Assembly: GCA_038277395.1 (NCBI GenBank) | Contig: CM076193.1 | Span: forward strand, 87,249,583-87,313,582 | DNA: 64,000 bases | From: Dryocosmus kuriphilus | Taxonomy: Eukaryota; Arthropoda; Insecta; Hymenoptera; Cynipidae | Direction: 5' to 3' | In this document: positions 36,236 to 47,493 of the stretch, piece after piece | Position numbering within the stretch: the stretch's first letter is position 1 | Layout: every line of letters starts with the position of its first letter | The notes under the pieces: generated by a model | The model's database searches: none | The model's input: the letters and a program-made list of their open reading frames with translations, nothing else | Told to the model about the DNA's origin: nothing | Program-made: the position numbers and the translations under genes

Positions 36236-36899
36236 AAAGTCCCCGGCCTACCAAGAGGTAAAGAAAAGCGTCTCGGAAACTATGGTCAAGCCAAAGCGGA
36301 CCCGCCGAAGGAGGGCGAATAAGGACTGCCCCGAAGTAGCAGGCTCAGAGACAATCTTGCACCGGTTGTGAGTTCGCTCACCCCATTTAATTAGTAGGCT
36401 TTTGCCGTACCGTCTAGTTCATCCGTTTAGTTAGTAAGTTCCTGCCGTATCGTTTAGTTCGTCCGTTTAGTTCGTAAGCAGTAATGAGGACTCAGATCCA
36501 CTCGGATACCATAGAAAATTCGTTAATCGCATTTTGCAATAGAGTAAACATTTTGGAACATTTTGATTAAATGTCGTTATTGTTTTTGTCGTGGTTTCGG
36601 TGAAAAACACAGAAACCTGTTGCGTGACCAGAACATAAATTATTCACCCAGTGTTTTTTCATGTATCTTGTCTATTTAAGCCTACTGTAGGTGTTGATCA
36701 TCTGTCATAATTTGTTTTACTCTAATCTTTATCACACTTCTATTCTTTGCTACTGCTCATCATTTGTCACTCAGGACACTTATATCTCACGACGACTCAT
36801 TCACCTTCCGAGAGAGAAGTAAGATCAAAGCCAGAATCAGCCACTTGGGTTCAACTAAGGTGCTAAGTTCCTGATAGTATTCGCTCTCTGAGGGAGTCT

Positions 36900-36911
36900 G
36901 GGGTGGGAGGG
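36900..36911 (+). promoter_or_regulatory. Gypsy-2 polypurine tract
   Basis: GGGGTGGGAGGG sits 3 nt upstream of the 3' LTR, the position for plus-strand priming. Confidence 0.7.
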
Positions 36912-36914
36912 TGT

Positions 36915-38287
36915 TGGAACGTGGTGACTTGCACCATGTCCCTGATTCTCTTGCCAGACAGATTGGGTTTATTGAAATTAAGACTAAAGGCGGCCAGTAG
37001 GAACTCAAATTATATAAGTGTACGAGAGAGCGTGTGCAAGCTTGAGAGGTGTGTGAGATTAATGTTAATTTTCTTAGGTTTAAGCACTTTCATGTTTTAG
37101 ATGTAAGCACTTGTATATTTCGGCAGCGTACCTAAACACCCGAAGACCAAGATTTGATCATATTATCATACTGCTCCATTAATATCTATCTATAAGCTCT
37201 CGGTCGTTCATACAAATGTATTTATATTTATTCCATACAGAAATACTGCCAAGCTGGCATCACATCACATTCGCTCGAGACTACTATGCGAACTGTCAAA
37301 ACAGATGGGCGCAACCATTTTGTCAGTAGTGGTTACAAAATCCACCACTAGAGAGCAGTAGTTCACGGGCTAGCAGTAACGTGACTGGATAATGATGCGC
37401 CCAGACGAGAAGCAAAACGAAGGCCCAGTTCTCTGCTGGCCTCCCGTTCGTAAATAGTTTTGTGTATTGTAATTTAGTGTAGTGGGATTCTAGAAATTGT
37501 TGCCGACCAGAAACCACTTACATATTGAATTTCGGAGAAAAGGTAGGAGTCGAACAATTATCTCCCCCTTTTCTTTTTTGTCTTTTAATTTGGTTGAGCT
37601 GCGATAAGGTAAATTAAAGTCTGGCCAACGCCTAATTCATGGCATACAGCAATTTTGCACATTTCGTTCGCCGGAGGCCTCATTAAGTCTGATTTAGTTT
37701 TCGGATGTCTTTCAAACAGAATATCGAGACTTTAGAGTATTGAGATTTTGAGTAAATATCCAGATTGGTAAAATTAAGTTTAGTGCTTCGTAAATGAAGA
37801 TTGTAGATATTAGATTTATTTGTGACAATTTGATTATGCGAGAAAGTGAATATAACGTCGTGTAGCAAAGGTAGACCGAAGGTCACACACTCAGACTGTC
37901 GTGTTGTGAAGATAAAGTTTTTCTACGCGAAAGTCAATAAATTTTTTATGCAAATCGCGGCATCAGTTTAAATATTTAAGCTTTTGCCGAAGTTTTATAC
38001 CTTTTTCATGCTTTCACCTCATTCATTACATTCCAGATTGTATTCGTATAGAATTTCACCTCATCACTCTTTATAATAAACCGAATTTTATCTTTTTTTC
38101 TAATTTATTCAAAGGGTTTGATTTGCTTCTACGTCCCCACGAGATCCCTTTCCAGCTCAGCTAGATGGGGGCTTAATTTTTGATTTTACAGAAAACTTGT
38201 GGAGTTAAGTCATCAGACTAAGTTGGGTTCCAATATTCGGTAACAATTAAAGCTTTAGGTCCCTGCAAAGCAGATACTGTTATTAGA
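36915..38287 (+). repeat. Gypsy-2 3' LTR
   Basis: Starts TGGAACGTGGTGA and ends TGTTATTAGA (canonical CA changed to GA). It matches 29644-31000 and is followed by CTTA. Confidence 0.85.
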
Positions 38288-38539
38288 CTTACCTTTTTGC
38301 ATGTCTCAGAGGTATTTTAGGACGGCTGGAGTGATAAGAGTGTCACAATGTCGCACTTAGAATATATTGCATATTTAATGATAAGTTCAATTATTCAAGA
38401 CGGCGGGGGTAGTAAAAACAATTAAGTTACAGGAATGCGCTTTTTTACACTTAAAACTCATGACAAAAGGCACATTTTCTGCACTATAGGATAAGTGATT
38501 TCGAAGCCCAAACTTTTTCGCTCCACCCTACTGTATACC

Positions 38540-39985
38540 TGCCAGTTTAGGCGGCGTTTTGCAGACCGTAAATCAGGTATGTATATTCAAAAAGACAAAA
38601 TGGCGTTATTACAGCAGTTTTAGCTATGTCCTCGGGCGCTAGCGGAATCTGATGATAAGCTTTATGAAATTCGAGCAACAAAAACGTATTTATACTGTTG
38701 AGGTTGACTAAAAAATCGTGCAAATACGTTATCGGATATTTATCCACAATAGTGATAGTATTAAGCCGACGGTAATCGCCGCAAATCCTCCGCTCACCGT
38801 TTTCCTTACGAACCATATGTACAGGGATCGCACAAGGTTTTCTTGACGGTCATCAGATCTCTAATTCCACGAGTCTTTTCAGAGAAGAGTCATCTAGGGC
38901 GCTCAGTTAAGGGCGGACCTGCCGTGTCTATATAGTGGTAAACCTTAATTATTTCCTTAAAATAGCTAAGGATGCGGGAAAACTTTGACTTTGGATTTAC
39001 GGTACATATAAAAGGTGATGAAAACTCTATGATATCTGACTCAGCTTACAAATTTGTAAGCGTGTCGATTAATTTCTCTCTAATCTCGCCCACGAGACGG
39101 CAGTGATCGAGCAGGTCTGTTCCAATCGTGGGTTCCGTAACTGTAGATATTTAAAAATTCTATTTAATCGGAAGTCCTAATCCGATGTTAAGTGTACGAT
39201 GAGACTCGCTGAACGTCTCTATGGCCGTATCATTATCAGCATAAACGTTGAAACCGGTAGATTTTAGACCAAGGGCAGTGGCCAGCAATGAAATATCCGC
39301 ACCAGTGTCTACTAGGACACTAGGTTCTTAATATCGGAAGTGCGATCGCGAATTAGGAGACGTTTAGACACACTTGAGCCCATTACATTCGCCTCCGCAG
39401 CGTGAGGACGTTCTATTTTTTCGATGTGGACTCCACCTTCCACGTGCACGGTTTTTTAAATTTCCGCGCATCTTTACCAAATTTAGCGTGGGCCCAACAC
39501 AAGTATGAAGCATGGTTACCTTTCGCTTTATTACGGCTCTGTCCTTGTTGTGAATGAGAGCCCGAGCACGACGCGTTCGCTCTACACAAACGATCTACCT
39601 TGGCGGTTAATTCGGCCAACGCCTGGGTTAATTTTTCAATTTTGACATCCTTCGAATTTGAATTTGCGACATCGACGTAAATACTTGACGCGCGAGGACC
39701 CGACGTATTCACAGCTTCAATAATCTGATCAGCGAGCTCCGTCAATCTTTATAGCTTGGTAACGTTAAACGAAGCTAATATTGCGCAACATTGGGTAGAG
39801 AGCTGCTAGTTTACTTTCCGTAGAAGCCAAATAAGTTGAGATTATTCGCACTTTAGTTTGTTTAAAAAGGTCGGCGTGCGGTGGTGTAGTAGTTAGGAAA
39901 TCTTTAACACAAGACACGACCTCGTAATCTAATGCAGCAATGACTGCATAGTTACGGGGATTTTTTGATTTCGATATGAATCCAC
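38540..39985 (-). pseudogene. Gypsy-3 fragment: gag, protease and RT
   Basis: On the minus strand, gag sequence from about 39985 (AVIAALDYEVV, then an open frame 39745-39413 ending LCWAHAKFGKDARKFKKPC) leads to protease (DTGADISLLA near 39310). RT follows at 38816-38547 (NGERRICGDYRRLN, FHKAYHQIPLAPED). These match the gypsy group whose gag ends in a short Cys/His segment rather than classical knuckles. No LTRs were found. It differs in sequence and orientation from Gypsy-1 and Gypsy-2. Confidence 0.75.
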
Positions 39986-40772
39986 ACGCACCGGCGCTTG
40001 TACATTTTGCAAAGCTTCTACTTGAACTTTTAAGTTATCAGTTGGAAACGCTTATCTTCCACCACTTCATCACCTTTATAATTAATTTCACTATTATTAT
40101 TTTGAATACCGTTTTTAGCCACTGCACTAAATACAATTTTATTCGTTAAAACAATAGGAAATCGGTTGTAGGAAGGCGTACACCTAGTAGACGATCTGAG
40201 ACCTAATACAAATATTGCAATATCACCGCCATAGCATACACAAACAAGATAATCGGTAAACATTTCCCAGAATTAAACGAAACAGTACGACAAGCTTGGC
40301 AATGATATGCTGTTTAAAATATTAATCTGTTCGCGCCTTACATTCCGTCGGTGGATAATAAAGATGCAGATCGCGAATCATACGTTAAGAACATTGACAC
40401 AGAGTTGGCTTTAGAAAACGTAGCATACTCGAATATCACCAGAGTTTTTTTGTCAACCAAACATTGAACTCTCTGCTTCAAGAAAAAATCAAAAATTCAA
40501 AGTATAATGCTCGCAGATTAGAGGCCCAGAATCAAAATTCATAGAGGCCTTCACCATAAATTGGGGTCGGTGGTATTTCTATGCTTTTCCGCCCTTCGCC
40601 TTAATTATCTGTGGACAAATCAATTTTCAGACTAAACTACTCATCCGATTTGAACGTTTTTAAAAAAACAATAGTATCGTAAATTTCGCATCATCACAAC
40701 GAAGAACATTTTTGAAAATTTTTCTCAACAATTTTTTATTTAACACAAAGTTTTTTTAAAACTCTGACTTTT
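39986..40772. other. Unassigned AT-rich stretch
   Basis: May contain further decayed Gypsy-3 gag on the minus strand (an open frame of 77 codons at 40263-40030 is unrecognised). Otherwise nothing supported. Confidence 0.35.
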
Positions 40773-41392
40773 GACTGCCTTTTAGTCAAAAAAAATTTTG
40801 TTTTACAAAAAATTATCCACGTCGAGGCAGAAACATTAAAAATAATATGCAGCAGTATTATTTGGTGAAATACAAATTTAAATTGTTATAAAAGAATAGG
40901 TGAACAAAATATATATCTTCTGTATTTGCTATATTTAAATGCAGCAAACTAATATTTTCAGAAGAAAAATGGAAATAAAATAATGTTAAATTAAAACTAG
41001 AAGATGCTAAACGTCAATTCTTAATTGTTTGGAAAAATTTAATAAAGAAATAGGAAATTGAGGTACCTATTTTTAATTAGATAAATTGCGCTTTTCTAGC
41101 AGAATTAGCTACAAATATTTTACCAATGACCTTCTACTGTAATAGTTTGCATCACAACAACAGTCGTATTTTATTTAAACAAATTTAATAAACAAGTGCA
41201 TTATTTGGCCATTTTTAAGTATCTCCGTTGTTTCAGCAGAATCAATAATTAGAATGTTTCCAGTATGTCTTGCTGTTTTACTTCATATTTGGGAGTCTAT
41301 TGTTTATTTTTTAAACAAACGTAATCAACAAATTAATTCTTTGAGCATTTTTCAGTATAGGAATTTTGTTTATTTCAGCAGAATCAACTACA
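40773..41392 (+). repeat. Left inverted arm
   Basis: Reverse complement of 43289-43909, sharing for example CAAAATTCCTATA, AAAACAGCAAGACA, and GACGTGGA as read on the complement. It contains tandem subunits of about 142 bp that start with GCAGAATC/GCAGAATT. Confidence 0.8.
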
Positions 41393-41600
41393 AGCATCGC
41401 AGGAATAGTCTATGGCTATGATGATTCGCAGTTAGATAATAACTATATTTTGTTTAAACAAATTTGATATACAAATGCATTGTTTGTAAATTTTTCAAGA
41501 GGTAAACTTCATTTTTTGAGCAGAGCCAACTACTAGTATGTTAATGATGTCTTTTGTAGTTATACTTTGTAGTTTTACAACATTTGTGTCTCAAATGAAT
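41097..41600 (+). repeat. About 142-bp tandem subrepeats in and next to the left arm
   Basis: Units start at 41097, 41237, 41379 and about 41520 with GCAGARYYAA, each with TTTAAACAAA..TAA..ACAA in the middle. The first two lie inside the arm; the third crosses its inner boundary. They are AT-rich and diverged. Confidence 0.65.
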
Positions 41601-41619
41601 AAGCTTTCATTGTTATTTG

Positions 41620-43215
41620 CTAGTATTCAATTCCGAGTGCTTGGGTTTCCGGAAGTAAAGTTTTTTCAATTTTTGGGAATACCCACCTCAAACTTCCCAA
41701 AAATTGATAAGCAGAAACTAACAAAAAATGCAGGATGTCCTCGTTTATGAAAGCTTGGGATGACTTTCTCTTACTGCTTACCCTGCACTTATTCAAATCT
41801 TTGTTTCTTGCTTCTTGTACCTCCTCTGATAGTAACTGATAGATTGGACGTACAAAAGAGTCAATTATTTTTGGGCCACGGTGAGAATTTTCTGCATAGA
41901 CGCAGGCATAAAGTTCCAACTGTACATTTTTACGTAAAGCTCTGCAGTATCACTCGTAAACTTCTGGAGGCGTGCAGTGTTAATAGGTTTACCGGGTGCC
42001 GAAACATGCAAAATTATGTACAAATTTCTTATCAGTGCACATCAACACCGGTAATTTCATTGACCTTCTCGAAATTTTTAATGAACTTCCGGGCCCTGTT
42101 TCCATTGCTTGTGGTGCCAGATAAGTGTTTTATCATGTTTACGATTATTCCAACTTGTTTTCGTAGTTCACTTTGAATCGAACGTTTTCTTATATCATGG
42201 ATTGCTTTCTGTTTCTTTGTTTTACATGCCGATTCTCGAAAGAGTAAGCGATAAGAAATGTGTAGAATGTATTTCATGAACCGAATCCATTCATGCAACG
42301 TCTGTAATCCGTACTGAAATGAATCCACGCTCTCTTCCTTAGCCTGTATTAATTTTAAGCGATTCATTTCAGAAGACTTTGCTTCACAAATAGTGCAATT
42401 GGAGAGAGAAGACGTTCGAGTTACGACTTAGTATACTTCACCATCAATCATGGTACAAATAAGTTTATACTCGACAGAATGAGTAATTCCTTTTAGATTG
42501 ATTTCTCCCGGCTTCAGTCGCCCGAATTGCCTTGTGATGTTTCCTTCTTCAGTTAAAATTTTGTCCTTTGTCTCTGGTTCGTAATGAAATAAAATAGGCA
42601 GACAAGAGTTTGGAAAGGAAGGTCGTGGATTTGGCCAGATTGTTGTTTCATCATCTGCATTTATGATAGATAGAGGTACCATCAACATCAGAAAAAGACT
42701 TGAGGTTGATATCATTGCATTTTCAGATTTATGCTGATATGGATCTAAGTCAGACGTGCCATCGCAACCATATTTCACTTTCATTTTTAAATTTTTCGTA
42801 TGTTGACGATGTATAACATCATCAGTTTGCAATACTCGTCCAGCGGTATGATCAAGTAGTTCTTGAAGATGTATAGTAGCCCCTGTTTCGGTAATTACTA
42901 TAGCCTTGGATCAGTGAAAAGCGGTGGTGCTTGCTTCGTCATCAGAGAACGGTATTCCTTCTTGTGATGTCTCTGCTTCCATGTCCTCTAAATCTATGTT
43001 TTTGCCACTTGGCATGTTCAAAACACGTTTCGTGAGGATTTCATTTGCAGTCTTCTGGCTCAAAGTTTGCATTTTTAGCAGTATGTCCACCTTTTGTTAA
43101 AAGATGGTAAAAAATACTCTTCCTTTAAATGTTTGGATAAAACTTCTGCAGTCTTAGAACTCGAATTAAAAAAAACATCCAATAATTCTCTCTTAATAAT
43201 GTTAATGGAATCCAT
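41620..43215 (-). pseudogene. RAG1-core-like transposase, broken
   Basis: From ATG 43215 the gene reads MDSINIIKRELLDVFF; a frameshift near 43080 leads to a frame that continues to 42032 with stops at about 42914 and 42428. The last part (41919-41620) is in another frame. Landmarks in order: YGCDGTSD, TMIDGE, CTIC followed by EAK, LHEWIRFMKYILHISY, ELRKQVGI, GNRARKFI, and SEEVQEARNK with R and ED downstream. In RAG1 the same order is CDGMGD (D600), D708, CTLCDA (zinc), LH..I, LRKKM, G.FARK, NESGNK (E962). The first-to-second Asp gap is 106 residues here versus 108 in RAG1. All three acidic positions are present, although the gene is dead. Confidence 0.65.
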
Positions 43216-43288
43216 GACTGCGGCATTAAAAAAAATTACAGACTAAAAACACACAACAATCTACGACAAAAAATTAATGTAAGAGTAT

Positions 43289-43909
43289 TGTAGTTGATTC
43301 TGTTGAAAAAACAAAATTCCTATATTGAAAAATACTCAAATAATCGATTTGTTAACTAAATTTGTTTAAATAATAAACAATTGATGCCTAAATGTGAAGT
43401 AAAACAGCAAGACACATTGATAATGTTCTAATTATTGATTTCGCTGAAACAACGAAGCTTATCTACTAAGAAATGGCCAAATAATGCATTTGTTTATTAA
43501 ATTTATTTAAATAATACAAGATTGTTTTCCTAGTGCAAACTGTAACACGAGAAGGTCGCTGGTGAAATATTTATAGCTAATTCTGCTGAAAGACGTAAAT
43601 ATATCTCATAAAAAATGCCTCAATTTCGTATTGGTTTATTAAATTATTCTAAACAATTAGTAATTGGTATTAAACTTCTTCCAGATTTAAGTTAACATTA
43701 TTTTGTTTCCATTTTCTCCTGAAAATATTGGTTTGCTGCATTTAAAGGTGGCAAATAAATAAGATATAGCTTTTGTTCACTAATTTTTTTATAGCCATCT
43801 AATTTTTATTTTATCAAATGAATACTAATGGATGTTATTTTTAATAAGTTTTTGACTCGACGTGGACTATTTTCTGTAAAGTAAAAAAATTTTCGACTAA
43901 AATGCAGTC
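43289..43909 (-). repeat. Right inverted arm
   Basis: Inverted copy of 40773-41392, beginning TGTAGTTGATTCTG inside and ending ATGCAGTC outside. Differences are scattered substitutions and small indels. Confidence 0.8.
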
Positions 43910-44388
43910 TTGAAAAGAAATTTTTTTCATCTTGTGTACGCATCAATCTCTAAGGATAACTACACTTTTCACTATGAGAGAGCTAAAGGGCGCAAACTGG
44001 GGACCGAGTTTCTTATTAATAAACGAATTTCGCAAGCGGTTATCGATAAGAAATTCATTAACGACCGGTTATCATATATTGTACTAAAGGGTAATTTCTG
44101 CAAACAGGTGCTAATTAACATGCACCGCCCTACCGAGGACAAAGACGAAGATACTAAAGATCTTTTTTACGAAAAAATCGAACAAGTTTTTGACAATTTC
44201 TCGAAGTTTGACGCAAAATATGTATTGGTAGACGTCAACGCGAAAATTGGAAAAGACCCGATGTATAGGCCTACAATAGGGTCCGAAAACTTACATGACG
44301 TCAGTAATGATAATGGGACTAGGTAATAAGCTTTGCAGCTTCAAATAACCTCGCTGTCAAAAGTACATATTTCAAGCACAAAAATATA

Positions 44389-45177
44389 CAGGTGGGCCAT
44401 CTGTTAGTGCGTTTTTCAACTATGGATAAATGGACACATCATTTGTAGGTTATGTCATTCTCTCTGCACATACAAAATGTCAAAACTATGCCATTTGTAA
44501 AGATGGAGTCGTTGACGACGCAACAACGCGTTTTGATAGTGCAAACTTACTACGAAAATGGTCGGTCTGTAAAAGAAGCATTTCGGAAACTTCGGACAAG
44601 TTTCGGTCGACATGGACGCCCATCAGAGTCCGGAATTCGGAAGATTATTACTCGTTTTGAGGAAACTGGTTCAGTGGAAGGTCGTAGAGAATATGAACAT
44701 GCTCGTACAGTTCGTACTCGAGAAACAATAACCGCTGTGAGTGAAAGCGTCCGTGACGAGCCAAGCACATCCACCAGGCGCCGTTCTCAGGAATTGGGCA
44801 TTTCCCGAACCAGTTTACGCCGGATTTTACACGAGGATCTTCATTTTCATCCATACAAAATCCAGTTAACGCCGCTTTGGGGTTATCTAAAAAGTAAAGT
44901 TTATGCGAATGCCCCACGAACAATTCAAGCCCTAAAAAATAAAATTCGGGCTGAAATTGAGGCCATTCATCCCAGTTTATTGGAGAGAGTCATCGAAAAT
45001 TTCGACCATCGGATGCAAGTCTGCAAAAAGAGCCGTGGCGGACACTTGAATGATATCATTTTTCATTTGTAAATGGCATGTAAGTAGCTTTAATTTTCAC
45101 TAAACTATTTTGATTTCACATAGGAAAAAGTGTACTTTTTTTTTAATTTAAAAACGCACTAACAGATGGCCCACCCA
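44389..45177 (+). mobile_element. Mariner element with catalytic core deleted
   Basis: Terminal inverted repeats of about 28 bp (GGTGGGCCATCTGTTAGTGC at both ends) with TA on each side (44387-44388, 45178-45179). Removing the element plus one TA rejoins the LINE endonuclease codons exactly (KHKNI/HKAT), proving a nested insertion. It is 789 bp, versus about 1.3 kb for full mariners. Confidence 0.95.
44503..45072 (+). CDS. Truncated mariner transposase: DNA-binding domain fused to C-terminus
   Basis: An uninterrupted frame of 189 codons starts at MESLTTQQRVLIVQTYYENG; an ATG 51 nt upstream is also possible. The N-terminal half has the two helix-turn-helix units of mariner transposase (SVKEAFRKLRTSFG, then STRRRSQELGISRTSLRRIL). 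At PYKIQLT it jumps to PLWGYLKSKVYANAP, the region after the third catalytic Asp, and ends GGHLNDIIFHL. The roughly 150-residue DDD core is missing, yet the junction is in frame. If expressed it could bind mariner ends but not cut them; repression of relatives is inference. Confidence 0.85.
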   Translation: MESLTTQQRVLIVQTYYENGRSVKEAFRKLRTSFGRHGRPSESGIRKIITRFEETGSVEGRREYEHARTVRTRETITAVSESVRDEPSTSTRRRSQELGISRTSLRRILHEDLHFHPYKIQLTPLWGYLKSKVYANAPRTIQALKNKIRAEIEAIHPSLLERVIENFDHRMQVCKKSRGGHLNDIIFHL

Positions 45178-46870
45178 TACATAAGGCCACCTAGACATCA
45201 CCAGATGGTATTAGACACGCATAGTAAACAAAATAACCCGCGCGAGATGTACAGGGGAATCAATTTTATAAGGAAAGGCTTTCAAAGTAGATCAGGAGTC
45301 ATGAGGGACGAAAATGCGAACCTAGTAGCTGATGCTACAGCGAGACTAAATTTATGGAGAAACTATTTCGATAAGCTATTGAACGTACGCGAAGCCCTCG
45401 TTGAAGTTAATCTCGGTGAAATCGACACTGCTGATCTACTAATTGATGAGCCTTCTGATAATGAAATAGAAATGGCCATAATGAAGTTAAAAAATAACAA
45501 AGCCGCGGGCATTGACGACCTACCGTCAGAACTGATAAGAAATGGGTGCCCTCACCTCACAAGGCAAATTTGTAAATTAATGCGTGCAATCTAGAAAATA
45601 GAACGCATACCGGAGGAATGGAATACTCCTATTATTATACCCATTTTTTAAAAAAGCCAATAAAACGTACTGTAACAATTATCGGGGAATTTCACTTGTG
45701 CCTTCGTAGTTCGTGCTATAAGATCCTGTCCAATGTAATCTTATGTAGACTAACCCCTTTTGCTGAAGAAATCATCGGGGATTACCAGTGTGGATTCCAC
45801 CGAAACCGGCCTACAACCGATCAAATTAGACAACTGTTAGAAAATAAATGGGAATTTAATGAAGCAATACATCATCTATTTATCGACTTCAAAAAAACTT
45901 ACGACTCTATTATGCGATGCGCTTTCGTGCATCCTTCTCAACTTAGTTTTAGAATACGTGGTCAGGCAAGTACAAACAAATCCGTCGGGTGCTACCCTCA
46001 ATGGGATAATACAAATTCTAGGATATGCGGATGATCTCGATTTACTCGGGGATGATAAAGAAACGGTAGCAAAAAATGCAGAAATCTTGATCACAAAAGC
46101 CAAGGAAATAGGTTTAGAAGTTAGCGAATTGAAGACAAAATATTTGATCGTCGACAGATCAGACCAAACAATGAAGAGGGGGATCTAATGGCTGGAAATA
46201 TGAAATTTGAAAGAGTTAATGAGTTTAAATATCTCGGGACTATTATAACTAGCGACAATAACATTAAAACGGAAATCAACAGGCCGCTGCGCGCTGGCAA
46301 TGGGTGCTACTATGCAACAAATACATTACTAAAATCGCGATCGTTATCTAGAAACATGAAAGTAAGAATTTACAAAACGATAATAGTGACGGTCGTCATG
46401 TACGGATGCGAAACGTGGGCGCTGACAAAAGGAGATGAGAACAAGTTTAGAGTATTCGAAAATAAAGTACTTAGAAAAATCTATGGCCCCAAAAGGGACG
46501 AAGAGACTGGCGAATGGAGAAAATTGCATAATGATGAGCTGCATGCTCTCTACGGGTCACCAAATATTAATAGAGTAACGAAAGCGCGTAAATTAAGATG
46601 GACGGGACATGTTGCAAGAATGGGCAACGAAAGAACAGTGGCGCAAGTTTTAAGAGGGAAACCGATTAGTAAAAGACCTCTAGGGAGACCGAGAAACAGA
46701 TGGGAGAAAAACATAAGGGACGATCTAAAAGAGCTAGGACATGATTATTTAAACTGGATGGAAGATGCACAGGATAGAGATGCGTGGCGGTTCTGGGTAG
46801 CTGAGGTAATGAACTTCCGAATTCGCAAAGCTGCACAATAATAATAATAATATAATAGTAATAATTATCT

Positions 46871-47144
46871 TGTGTAGTAAATGAAAAGTTTTTGAGAAAT
46901 GATAAATCCAAAAACCAAAATAATGCTTACCTGATAGAATTTCCACAAAATAAAAAAAAAATAACGAAGTTTGGAAATAGGTATTTATATAAGTTCGCTC
47001 AGAATTTTGACTTCATCAAATTCAAATTTACTTCTTGTCTTTTCATATAATATTAAACGTTTCTCATGAAACTTCGGGCGGAAAAAAATTTTGAATACTC
47101 TGAAAGCCTACGTTGTTATTGTAATCTGGAGAAAGAGGCCGAAA
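46871..47144. other. AT-rich spacer
   Basis: Nothing recognised between the LINE tail and the fold-back element. Confidence 0.4.
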
Positions 47145-47493
47145 TATAATTGACCGATCAAACGAACTTACATACCTGTGAGGTTCGATCGTAATTATAT
47201 GAGGCCCCGTTTGAAATTATTACAACCCTCTTGTCCCTAAATTACCCCTACACAAATTTTTTCTGTGACCTATAAACCATAACTCTAAACTTATGAAGTT
47301 GCAGGGAAACCATATCGATACGTAAGGTCGGACGATATATCGATGCGATATGTCGAATACTTTTTTAATTTTCACTCTAAACTTGTGAATATGTTGTAGA
47401 TCCACAGGTACTACATTGCTATCATTTCGAACGAGGCCTCATATAATTACGATCGAACTTCACGGGTAAATTCGTTTGATCATTCAATTATAC
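47145..47493. mobile_element. Fold-back MITE with about 72-bp inverted ends
   Basis: Left 47145-47219 and right 47422-47493 are inverted copies, sharing GTTCGATCGTAATTATATGA and GATCAAACGAA, about 350 bp in total. There is no transposase gene. The centre has a partly palindromic CGATATATCGATGCGATATG. Confidence 0.7.

Larger units (their letters stand above)
29644..38287 (+). mobile_element. Gypsy-2: Ty3/gypsy LTR retrotransposon (degenerate)
   Basis: Two LTRs of about 1.36 kb flank a PBS, gag, protease, RT-RNase H, integrase and a polypurine tract. CTTA occurs immediately before the 5' LTR (29640-29643) and after the 3' LTR (38288-38291), a 4-bp target duplication. Internal genes carry many stops, frameshifts and small deletions. 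PBS, gene order and gag type match Gypsy-1, but the LTR sequences are different. Confidence 0.9.
40773..43909 (-). mobile_element. DNA transposon with about 620-bp inverted arms and a RAG1-like gene
   Basis: Arms 40773-41392 and 43289-43909 are inverted copies at roughly 80% identity by eye, ending GACTGCC/GACTGCA then TTTTAGTC. Between them a minus-strand gene (43215-41620) carries RAG1-core landmarks. Canonical Transib elements have short inverted ends starting CAC; these long arms do not fit that plan. No RAG2-like frame was seen. No clear target-site duplication was identified at the arm ends. The right end abuts the RTE-like LINE. Confidence 0.7.
43940..46870 (+). mobile_element. RTE-like LINE, split by mariner
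   Basis: Endonuclease sequence at 43940-44388 (GRKLGTEFLINKRI, INMHRPTEDKDE, LVDVNAKIGKD) continues after the mariner insertion at 45178 (HKAT, a TAG, TSPDG). RT pieces follow: LKNNKAAGIDDLPSELIRNG, GDYQCGFHRNRPTTDQI, ILGYADDLDLLGDD at about 46017-46052, then EFKYLGTIITSDNNI. The C-terminal frame 46188-46841 is open for 217 codons (RKLRWTGHVARM, GRPRNRWEKNIRDDL). It ends with an (AAT)n tail at 46839-46870. Tail and C-terminus fit RTE-type insect LINEs. Stops, shifts and an internal deletion between EN and RT make it inactive. The 5' end is missing. Confidence 0.8.

Noticed and set aside
40030..40263. Minus-strand open frame of 77 codons.
   Set aside because: No recognisable motif; could be decayed Gypsy-3 gag but unsupported.
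41097..41600. CRISPR-like array.
   Set aside because: Units are tandem, about 142 bp, diverged, and without short constant repeats and unique spacers; the genome is eukaryotic.
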